Below are positions 1-6,213 of a stretch of DNA of 9,795 nucleotides, one piece after another. The translations under genes were made by a program, and so were the position numbers. Every line of letters begins with the position of its first letter. The stretch's first letter is position 1. A model generated the notes under the pieces. It saw only the letters and a list, made by a program, of their open reading frames with translations, had not been told where the DNA came from and searched no databases. The stretch comes from Anaerolineae bacterium (GTDB lineage: Bacteria; Chloroflexota; Anaerolineae; Aggregatilineales; Phototrophicaceae), in assembly GCA_015492875.1 (NCBI GenBank), contig WGEI01000196.1, forward strand, positions 1 to 9,795, written 5' to 3'.

Positions 1-339
<339 letters not shown>

Positions 340-361
340 TTAACTTCTAAAATGGATGAGT

Positions 362-416
362 GGCTTAGTTGCTTCACCAAGCGGTGCGCCGCCAGACGGC
401 CTTGTTATATTAAGCC
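362..416 (-). other. Stem-enclosed leader domain just before the rpoC ribosome site
   Basis: In the minus-strand RNA GGCUUA (416-411) can pair with UAAGCC (367-362), enclosing an inner GCCG/CGGC hairpin (400-397 with 391-388, 5-base loop). The domain ends about 27 bases before the GAGGAGG ribosome site of rpoC. It could influence rpoC translation; found by eye only. Confidence 0.3.
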
Positions 417-508
417 TAAAAATCAATGATGCCCGCCAATGCAAAAACAGCGTATGGACTCCTGTCCACCACTGTGGTTCTTTTGGCGAGCACTTCATTA
501 ATCATAGA

Positions 509-529
509 CAAGCAAATATATCCTGCTTG
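509..529 (-). promoter_or_regulatory. Dyad centred on the P2 -10 box, possible operator
   Basis: Perfect 6-base arms CAAGCA and TGCTTG flank 9 bases that contain TATATT. A protein bound here would block promoter P2. The geometry resembles a dimeric repressor site, but no regulator is known from the sequence and the short arms could occur by chance. Confidence 0.3.
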
Positions 530-543
530 CGTCTTTCTGTCAA
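515..543 (-). promoter_or_regulatory. Downstream rpoC promoter P2 (sigma-70 type)
   Basis: This is a second TTGACA (543-538), 17-base spacer and TATATT (520-515) on the minus strand, with the same hexamers and spacing as P1 and lying 94 bases downstream of it. Transcription would start near 508, leaving a leader of about 187 bases before rpoC. The -10 box sits at the centre of a CAAGCA-N9-TGCTTG dyad (529-509). Confidence 0.72.
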
Positions 544-578
544 GTAGGACTGACAAAACACTTTGAGGTTGTACCTAT

Positions 579-599
579 ATGGCCTCAATAACAGGCCAT
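579..599 (-). other. Hairpin at the predicted 5' end of the P1 transcript
   Basis: The RNA would read AUGGCCU (599-593), a 7-base loop, then AGGCCAU (585-579), a perfect 7-bp stem starting a few bases from the predicted start site. A competing AACAG-N6-CUGUU pairing (605-590) shares bases with it, so the two folds exclude each other. It may stabilise the 5' end or be regulatory; it has no T-run, so it is not a standard terminator. Confidence 0.4.
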
Positions 600-608
600 G
601 CTGTTCAC

Positions 609-637
609 AATATATGTTGAATAGCGTGCTATGTCAA
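609..637 (-). promoter_or_regulatory. Upstream rpoC promoter P1 (sigma-70 type)
   Basis: On the minus strand TTGACA (637-632) is followed by exactly 17 bases and TATATT (614-609). The -35 matches the consensus fully and the -10 matches 5 of 6. Transcription would begin near 602, giving a leader of about 280 bases before rpoC. An inverted repeat GTGCT-N6-AGCAC (641-626) overlaps the -35 box and could be a regulator site. Confidence 0.72.
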
Positions 638-690
638 GCACTGTTTGGGTATGTTTCACGAAGCAGAACAGCCAAAACCCCCCATATTAC

Positions 691-1791
691 TCAGGACTGT
701 ATGCCAGAATTGATTTTAGAGCGCAAATATGCCTCCATAAATGGCATCAGTTCACCATCGAGTACCGCACCCGTGTTGCCTACTTCCATCCCTGTGCGAT
801 GGTCTTTTACCATTTGGTAAGGGTGGAGCACGTAAGAGCGTATTTGATTGCCCCAGCCCGCATCAACATTTTCACCGCGCAAAGCGTCTAATTCTGCCTG
901 TTGTTTCTGCTGTTCCAACTCGAATAACCGCGCCTTCAAAATTTGCATCGCGCGGTCACGGTTTTGCTTTTGGCTGCGCTGGTTCTGGCATTGCACCACA
1001 ATGCCCGTTGGGATATGGGTGATGCGTACCGCCGTATCATTTTTCTGCACATGTTGGCCGCCCGCGCCGCCCGCGCGGTAGGTATCGACGCGAATATCCT
1101 TTTCATCAATTGTGATGTCAATCTCACCTTGAATATCTGGCCATAACTCCACTTTGGCGAAAGAGGTATGCCGACGACTAGCCGAATCAAATGGGCTGAG
1201 CCGCACTAAACGGTGTACCCCGCGTTCGCTTTGCAAATAGCCATAAGCATATTGCCCCTGCACGCTGATAGTCACACTTTTGATTGTATTCGGTTCTTCG
1301 CCAGGGCTTTCATCTAAAATGTCGGCCTTATAACCATTGCGTTCCATCCAGCGCAAGTACATGCGCATGAGCATCCGTGCCCAGTCTTGCGCATCAACCC
1401 CACCAGCTCCTGCATGAATGGCCAAAATAGCATTTTCGCTATCGTATTGGCCAGAGAGCATCGCCTGTAATTGCGCCCGCTCTACAAGGCTTTGTAATGA
1501 TTCAACTTCTGTAGTTAAATCTTTTAGCAAAGAATTATCCTGCATTTCCGCCAACTCTAAAGCATCATTGATCCGCTGGCTCAAAGCCTGCCATTGGCTC
1601 ACCTCATCTTTAAGCTGCGATAGCCGTTGAGTGACCTGTTTTGCCCGTTCTTGGTCTTGCCAAATATCAGGATCACTGGCCTCTTTTTCTAGCTGATTGA
1701 TTTCTTCTTCTTTACCTGCAATATTAAGCCGCGCCATCAACCCATCAATGGCTTCTTTCATTGAGATTAGTTGACTAATGATACTTTCCAT
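691..1791 (-). CDS. prfB: Peptide chain release factor 2 (RF2)
   Basis: RF2 reads UGA and UAA stop codons in the ribosomal A site and triggers release of the finished protein. The 366-residue product matches the usual RF2 length. It has an N-terminal helical domain (about 1-110), the RF2-specific stop-codon tripeptide SPF at 199-201 in RLSPFDSASRRHTSF, and the peptidyl-transfer motif GGQ at 244-246 in RAGGAGGQHVQKND, followed by VRITHIPTGIVVQCQNQRSQ. The start ATG is preceded by a weak AGGG and lies 42 bases after ftsY, so the two are probably co-transcribed. Oddity: the reading frame is continuous. Where E. coli has CTT TGA C, this gene reads CTT AAT ATT (1728-1720), so the autoregulatory +1 frameshift is absent. 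The gene ends in TGA (693-691), a codon read by RF2 itself. Confidence 0.97.
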   Translation of the reverse strand: MESIISQLISMKEAIDGLMARLNIAGKEEEINQLEKEASDPDIWQDQERAKQVTQRLSQLKDEVSQWQALSQRINDALELAEMQDNSLLKDLTTEVESLQSLVERAQLQAMLSGQYDSENAILAIHAGAGGVDAQDWARMLMRMYLRWMERNGYKADILDESPGEEPNTIKSVTISVQGQYAYGYLQSERGVHRLVRLSPFDSASRRHTSFAKVELWPDIQGEIDITIDEKDIRVDTYRAGGAGGQHVQKNDTAVRITHIPTGIVVQCQNQRSQKQNRDRAMQILKARLFELEQQKQQAELDALRGENVDAGWGNQIRSYVLHPYQMVKDHRTGMEVGNTGAVLDGELMPFMEAYLRSKINSGIQS

Positions 1792-1833
1792 TGTTTTAGC
1801 CCTGTCGATTTATCGGGCACTTGCTCTTCGTCA

Positions 1834-2736
1834 CTAGTTTTCGTCGAAAAGGCTCGCCACAAAGTTATCTGGTGTGAAATAGACTAAATCGTTGATGCCT
1901 TCACCCAAACCGACGAAGTGCACGGGCAAATCTAGTTCGTTAAAAATGCTGAAAATGACGCCACCTTTCGCGGTGCTATCCAACTTCGTAACGATTGCGC
2001 CCGTAACATCAACCATCTCGCGGAACTTTTTCGCCTGCTGTAGCGCATTTTGCCCAGTGGTGCCGTCCAATACCAATAAAACTTCATGCGGCGCATCAGA
2101 AATGACTTTGCTAGAAACTGCTTTGATTTTTGCCAGTTCGGCCATCAAGTTGAAGTTACTATGCAATCGTCCAGCGGTATCAATAATCAATACGTCATAA
2201 CCGCGTGCTTTTGCCGCTGCTGTTGCATCATAAACAACCGCTGCCGGATCGCTACCCGGCTGCGAGGCGATAACAGGCACATCAACCCGTTCGCCCCATT
2301 GTTGCAACTGCTCTATCGCTGCCGCCCGAAAAGTGTCGCCGGCGGCTAGCATGACTTTACGCCCCGCCAACTTCAGGCGATGCGCGAGTTTGCCAATAGT
2401 TGTCGTTTTGCCAGAGCCATTGACCCCTACAACTAATACAATAGATAGCTCACGCCCGCTAATGTTGAGCGGTGGCGGAAATTTTAGCATTTCAGCTAAC
2501 GTTTCTTTTAGGGCTTCATGTAGTTGGTCAGCTTGTGTAATGCCTTCGCGTTTAACCCGTTGCTGAAGTTCTTCAATGACCTTCATTGTCGTGGGAACAC
2601 CAAGGTCAGATTGAATGAGCACTGCCTCCATGTCTTCCCACGTCTCATCATCAATTTCTGTATTCCCCAAAATTTGGCGAATGCGCCCCATAAAAGAGCT
2701 ACGTGTTTTACTGAGTCCGCTACGAAAAATGCCCAA
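1834..2736 (-). CDS. ftsY: Signal recognition particle receptor FtsY
   Basis: FtsY is the membrane-associated GTPase that docks the SRP-ribosome complex at the Sec translocon. The 300-residue product has the helical N domain (about 1-90) and the SRP-type G domain: P-loop GVNGSGKTT (104-112), [11 protein letters not shown] (134-144), DTAGR (186-190), the guanine-specificity motif TKLD (250-253) and the closing GLGEGINDL (276-284). The acidic A domain of the E. coli protein is missing, as in many other bacteria, so membrane contact would rest on the amphipathic N-terminus ([15 protein letters not shown]). The start is TTG at 2736-2734 behind a GGGGG stretch; the internal ATG at residue 16 lacks a ribosome site. 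prfB follows 42 bases downstream on the same strand. Confidence 0.97.
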   Translation of the reverse strand: MGIFRSGLSKTRSSFMGRIRQILGNTEIDDETWEDMEAVLIQSDLGVPTTMKVIEELQQRVKREGITQADQLHEALKETLAEMLKFPPPLNISGRELSIVLVVGVNGSGKTTTIGKLAHRLKLAGRKVMLAAGDTFRAAAIEQLQQWGERVDVPVIASQPGSDPAAVVYDATAAAKARGYDVLIIDTAGRLHSNFNLMAELAKIKAVSSKVISDAPHEVLLVLDGTTGQNALQQAKKFREMVDVTGAIVTKLDSTAKGGVIFSIFNELDLPVHFVGLGEGINDLVYFTPDNFVASLFDEN

Positions 2737-2793
2737 ATCCTTTACCCCCGTGTTCTTACTCAGGTGGTTTACGTGTCAGATGTAATGTTGCTC

Positions 2794-2822
2794 ACTATAC
2801 CAAAGCGCCTAATCTAAGACAA
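2794..2822 (-). promoter_or_regulatory. ftsY promoter
   Basis: On the minus strand TTGTCT (2822-2817) is separated by 17 bases from TATAGT (2799-2794). These match sigma-70 consensus 4/6 and 5/6. The start site would be near 2787, about 50 bases before the ftsY TTG codon. It lies back to back with the moaC promoter. Confidence 0.5.
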
Positions 2823-2825
2823 GGA

Positions 2826-2854
2826 TGCCCGTTTGTGCACAGCATAGGTATAAT
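2826..2854 (+). promoter_or_regulatory. moaC promoter
   Basis: A perfect TATAAT -10 box lies at 2849-2854, but at the right distance the -35 (2826-2831, TGCCCG) is poor. Transcription would begin near 2861, 28 bases before the chosen moaC ATG. This also argues against a translation start further upstream at GTG 2835. Confidence 0.5.
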
Positions 2855-2888
2855 ACAGCCTAACTTGATAGCACAATGGAGTAGTTTT

Positions 2889-3374
2889 ATGGATGATAGC
2901 TTAACCCACCTCGATGAAAGTGGCGCCGCCCGCATGGTAGATGTGGGCGAAAAGCCCATCACAGAGCGTATAGCAATTGTTGGTGGGCGGGTTTTCATGC
3001 AACCCAAGACGCTTAAACTCATCCGAGATGGCGCTATTAAAAAAGGCGATGTGCTCACTGTGGCGCGCATTGCCGGTATTATGGCCGCCAAAAGAACTGC
3101 CGAACTGATTCCCCTATGCCATCCGCTGGCGCTCACCCACATCGATATTCAGCTTGAACTTGATGAAGCCGCGAACACTGTGAACATCATCGCTACTGCC
3201 CGCACTCGTGGGCAAACTGGCGTTGAAATGGAAGCATTAACCGCCGCAAGCGTTGCCGCCCTCACCATTTACGATATGGCCAAAGCCGTTGATCGCTCTA
3301 TGCGCATTAGCGATATTCGTTTGCTGGAAAAGCGCGGCGGCCAAAGAGGAGATTACATTGCCGATGAAGATTAA
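2889..3374 (+). CDS. moaC: Cyclic pyranopterin monophosphate synthase MoaC
   Basis: With the radical-SAM protein MoaA, MoaC converts GTP to cyclic pyranopterin monophosphate, the first stage of molybdenum-cofactor synthesis. The product of 161 residues equals the E. coli length. It begins [20 protein letters not shown] and contains the hallmark stretches [34 protein letters not shown] and [20 protein letters not shown], including the pterin-site IPLCHPL and the ME-TA motif, ending in a Lys/Arg-rich tail with KRGGQRGDY. The start ATG 2889 has GGAG about 9 bases upstream and lies after a TATAAT box; a longer GTG start at 2835 would place the promoter inside the gene. The 3' end overlaps the fused moaDE gene by 11 bases, indicating translational coupling. 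No moaA is visible in the window. Confidence 0.96.
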   Translation: MDDSLTHLDESGAARMVDVGEKPITERIAIVGGRVFMQPKTLKLIRDGAIKKGDVLTVARIAGIMAAKRTAELIPLCHPLALTHIDIQLELDEAANTVNIIATARTRGQTGVEMEALTAASVAALTIYDMAKAVDRSMRISDIRLLEKRGGQRGDYIADED

Positions 3375-4095
3375 TATCCTACTTTTCGCCACATTGAAGG
3401 ACTTAGCGGGCAAAAGCCAAGTTCAGTTACAACTTGATACGTCGGATAGTACAGTCGCTCATGTGCGGCAAGCATTAAGGGAGCGTTACCCCGCTTTAGC
3501 CGAGAATTTGCGCGTTGCCCTCGCCGCTGTGAATGAAGAATTCGCTTTTGATGGCGATGCGGTCAAAGACGGTGATACTGTCGCGTTTTTCCCGCCCGTC
3601 AGCGGGGGGCAGGGCGATGATAAGCCTGAGATATTCCTGTTACCTTCAGAACCCATCAACCATGATGAAATCATCGCCGCCATTACCACCCCTGCCACAG
3701 GCGCAGTTTGCCTATTTAGCGGGATGGTGCGCGGCCAAACGCAAAAAGAAGGCCACATCCCCAATACCGAATATCTCGAATACGAAGCCTATAAGCCGAT
3801 GGCGCTTGCTAAAATGCGCCAAGTTGCCGCAGAAATTCGCCAGCGTTGGCCACTCGTGCAAGGCATTGCCATTGTCCAGCGAATAGGCCGCCTTGCTGTC
3901 GGGCAGAACACAGTGCTCATTGCCTGTTCATCGGGCCATAGAGATGAGGGGTGTTTTGAGGCGGCGCGCTATGGTATTGACCGTTTGAAAGAGATAGTGC
4001 CCGTTTGGAAAAAAGAAGTGGGGCCAGATGGCGAAGCATGGATAGAGGGCGATTACCAACCGGCACCCTCTGACCGTATTTCTTCCGATGAGTAA
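3364..4095 (+). CDS. moaDE: Fused molybdopterin synthase, MoaD-MoaE
   Basis: Molybdopterin synthase inserts two sulfurs into cPMP; MoaD carries sulfur on its C-terminal Gly-Gly and MoaE is the catalytic subunit. Here both are in one 243-residue chain. Residues 1-82 form the ubiquitin-like MoaD, starting [17 protein letters not shown] and ending FFPPVSGG (Gly81-Gly82). Residues about 88-235 are MoaE, with [30 protein letters not shown], the His192-Arg193 pair in [12 protein letters not shown], and catalytic-type lysines in VPVWKKE (216-217). MoaD needs a free Gly-Gly end, so the fusion probably has to be cleaved after Gly82, as reported for mycobacterial MoaX. The start is ATG 3364 (GAGGAG 12 bases upstream); an in-frame TTG at 3358 sits at better spacing and would add two residues. 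Confidence 0.94.
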   Translation: MKINILLFATLKDLAGKSQVQLQLDTSDSTVAHVRQALRERYPALAENLRVALAAVNEEFAFDGDAVKDGDTVAFFPPVSGGQGDDKPEIFLLPSEPINHDEIIAAITTPATGAVCLFSGMVRGQTQKEGHIPNTEYLEYEAYKPMALAKMRQVAAEIRQRWPLVQGIAIVQRIGRLAVGQNTVLIACSSGHRDEGCFEAARYGIDRLKEIVPVWKKEVGPDGEAWIEGDYQPAPSDRISSDE

Positions 4096-4115
4096 CCCGT
4101 TTCTATAGGGTTACT
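4091..4115 (+). terminator. Hairpin over the moaDE stop codon, possible weak terminator
   Basis: AGTAACCC (4091-4098) and GGGTTACT (4108-4115) form a perfect 8-bp stem with a 9-base loop. The TAA stop codon lies within the first arm. There is no T-run after it, so it is a poor intrinsic terminator; it may instead protect the mRNA 3' end or reduce read-through into fabF. Confidence 0.35.
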
Positions 4116-4197
4116 GTGGTAATCTCTTATCGCCTATGGTAAAAATCATGTATATTAACAAAATTAGCGGTCTTTACTTGGGCAGGAGCGCTCATCG

Positions 4198-5442
4198 ATG
4201 ACCAGACGAGTTGTTGTCACTGGTATGGGGCTGGTTACGCCTCTAGGAAATAATGTTCAAGATTCATGGGATGCTATCATAGCGGGGAAATGTGGCGTTG
4301 GCCCCATTACTCACTTTGATACCACCAACTTTCTTGTCAAAATTGCTGCAGAAGTGAAAAATTTTAAGCCTGAAGACTACATGCCCGCCAAAGAAGCCCG
4401 CCGCCGCGACCGCTACCAGCATTATGTCTATGTGGCGGCTAAAGAGGCGTTGGCGCAATCTGGTTTGGAATTGACCACCGAAGAAATGCGCGACCGCACT
4501 GGCGTGATTGTTGGCTCTTCTGTTGGCGGGGTAGAAAGTTACTACCGTAACGCCAATACACTCTTCACAACCAATGACCCCCGCCGCATCACGCCTTTTG
4601 GTATCCCAATGATCATGGTCAATGGCGGCAGCGATATGGTCTCCATCATGATTGGCGCGCGTGGGCCGTCATATACCCCTATTTCTGCTTGCGCTACTGG
4701 TGCAGACTGTATTGGCCACGCTTTCGACCTCATCCGCGCCGGGCGGATTGACCGCGCGGTTGCCGGTGGTGCAGATGCGCCTATTATTCCGATAGGTGTA
4801 GCCGCCTTTGACCGCGTGGGCGCTTGCTCTCGCCAAAATGATGACCCCCAACATGCTATTCGCCCCTTTGATAAGAACCGAACAGGTTTGGCCTTTAGTG
4901 AAGGGGCTGGTGTTCTTGTGCTGGAAGAATTAGAAGCAGCCAAAGCGCGTGGCGCAACCATTTGGGGCGAGCTAATTGGCTATGGCTCTACGTCTGATGC
5001 CTATCATTCCACTGCCCCCGACCCAGAAGCCACTGGCGCCGCCGCTGCGATTCGCCTTGCTATGCAGCAGGCGAACATATCTCCATCTGATATTGACTAT
5101 ATTAATGCGCACGGCACAGCTACCGCACTCAATGACCCAATGGAAACAAAAGCGGTGAAGGCCGTACTAGGAGAACATGCTTATAAAATACCTATGAGTT
5201 CAACTAAAAGCATGACTGGCCATGCAATGGGTGCAACGGCGGCTTTTGAAGCGGTATTTGCTTTATTATCAATCCGCGATAACGTTGCGCCACCCACCAT
5301 CAACTATGAAACCCCAGACCCAGAGTGTGATTTGGACTATGTCCCCAACCTCGCACGCGAAATGCCTATTGATATTGCTATGAGCAATTCCTTTGGCTTT
5401 GGCGGGCATAACGTATCACTGATTTTTCGGCGTTTTGCCTGA
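4198..5442 (+). CDS. fabF: 3-oxoacyl-ACP synthase II (beta-ketoacyl-ACP synthase)
   Basis: FabF condenses malonyl-ACP with a growing acyl-ACP in type II fatty-acid elongation. The 414-residue length is typical. It begins RRVVVTGMGLVTPLG, and the complete Cys-His-His triad is visible: Cys165 in ISACATGADCIG, His305 in NAHGTAT and His342 in KSMTGHAMGA, with the supporting Lys337. The C-terminal glycine-rich motif NSFGFGGHNVSLIF is intact. The start ATG 4198 has AGGAG nine bases upstream. The gap of 102 bases after moaDE suggests its own promoter; TATATT at 4151-4156 is a possible -10 with no good -35. rnc follows 21 bases downstream, a pairing common in bacteria, where acpP is often the upstream partner; acpP is not seen here. 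Identity is firm; the II-type assignment follows overall resemblance. Confidence 0.95.
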   Translation: MTRRVVVTGMGLVTPLGNNVQDSWDAIIAGKCGVGPITHFDTTNFLVKIAAEVKNFKPEDYMPAKEARRRDRYQHYVYVAAKEALAQSGLELTTEEMRDRTGVIVGSSVGGVESYYRNANTLFTTNDPRRITPFGIPMIMVNGGSDMVSIMIGARGPSYTPISACATGADCIGHAFDLIRAGRIDRAVAGGADAPIIPIGVAAFDRVGACSRQNDDPQHAIRPFDKNRTGLAFSEGAGVLVLEELEAAKARGATIWGELIGYGSTSDAYHSTAPDPEATGAAAAIRLAMQQANISPSDIDYINAHGTATALNDPMETKAVKAVLGEHAYKIPMSSTKSMTGHAMGATAAFEAVFALLSIRDNVAPPTINYETPDPECDLDYVPNLAREMPIDIAMSNSFGFGGHNVSLIFRRFA

Positions 5443-5463
5443 TTTATCTAAGTGGGCGCATTG

Positions 5464-6213
5464 ATGACTTTGAACGATTTAGAACAGCAGATTGGGGTGC
5501 GTTTTCATGATCCCAATCTGTTGCTACAAGCTTTAACCCATCGCTCATTTGCCAATGAAAATGCCGCTGATGAGATTGGCGATAATGAGCGTTTAGAGTT
5601 TCTTGGCGATGCTATTCTAGATTTTATCGTCGGCGAAATGCTCTTTCATCGTTTTCCAGAGATGCCAGAGGGCGATTTAACGCGCTTGCGTTCGGCATTA
5701 GTACGCACTGAAGCATTAGCTGAGGTTGCTGCGGCCATGAACTTGGGCGACTACTTGCGCATGGGCAAGGGCGAAGCCTCCAGTGGCGGACGCCGCCGTA
5801 TGACCAACCTTTGCAATAGCTTAGAGGCATTTGTTGGCGCGCTTTATCTAGACCGCGGCATTGATACCGTGCGCGATTTCATTTTGCCTCGCCTAGAGGG
5901 GCGCTTGGCCTATGTGCTAGAGCACAACCTGCATAAAGACGCCCGCAGCGAAGTGCAGGAGTGGTGTCAGGCCGTTATCGGCATTACACCAAAATATCAA
6001 GCGGTTGCTGCCTATGGCCCTGACCATGAAAAAGAGTTTATGGTAGAGATGTTTATCAGCAATCGTGTGATTGCCCGCGGCGTTGGCCATAGCAAGCAGG
6101 CGGCGGCACAGGCGGCGGCTCGTATGGCCATGAAAATGCTGGAGCGCGGCGAATTGACTGCCGAAAGCTTAGCGCGTGATATTCACCCCAATAACCGCCA
6201 TGCGGTGGTCTGA
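5464..6213 (+). CDS. rnc: Ribonuclease III
   Basis: RNase III cuts double-stranded RNA, notably in rRNA precursors. From ATG 5464 the product is 249 residues. The catalytic domain carries the signature NERLEFLGDAILD (41-53; E42, E45 and D49 are metal-site positions), PEGDLTRLRSALV (68-80) and NSLEAFVGALYLDRG (118-132, with E121). The double-stranded-RNA-binding domain follows from about 160 (SEVQEWCQ, PKYQAV, GVGHSKQAAAQAAARMAMKML). Oddity: the position equivalent to E. coli Asp114 is Asn118. The start at ATG 5464 is chosen because AGTGGG lies 7 bases before it; an upstream in-frame GTG (5452) has no ribosome site. The gene is 21 bases after fabF and probably in one transcript. Its last 45 bases overlap the opposite-strand membrane-EEP gene. 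Confidence 0.95.
   Translation: MTLNDLEQQIGVRFHDPNLLLQALTHRSFANENAADEIGDNERLEFLGDAILDFIVGEMLFHRFPEMPEGDLTRLRSALVRTEALAEVAAAMNLGDYLRMGKGEASSGGRRRMTNLCNSLEAFVGALYLDRGIDTVRDFILPRLEGRLAYVLEHNLHKDARSEVQEWCQAVIGITPKYQAVAAYGPDHEKEFMVEMFISNRVIARGVGHSKQAAAQAAARMAMKMLERGELTAESLARDIHPNNRHAVV

Noticed and set aside
356..891. Several overlapping plus-strand frames of 63-86 residues
   Set aside because: They lack ribosome sites and recognisable domains, and lie over the rpoC promoters or antisense to prfB.
2835..2888. Longer moaC start at GTG 2835
   Set aside because: The added segment overlaps the TATAAT -10 box, has no ribosome site, and the ATG at 2889 gives exactly the usual MoaC length with GGAG before it.
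3253..3363. Longer N-terminus for the MoaD-MoaE protein
   Set aside because: It would overlap moaC by over 100 bases and adds a sequence unlike MoaD; ATG 3364 (or TTG 3358) fits the family and the ribosome site.
4542..4961. A 139-residue minus-strand frame inside fabF
   Set aside because: It is the antisense of a well-conserved fabF coding region; its composition follows fabF codon bias and it matches no family I know.
5452..5463. GTG 5452 as the rnc start
   Set aside because: No purine-rich ribosome site lies before it, and AGTGGG, which would serve ATG 5464, overlaps this codon.
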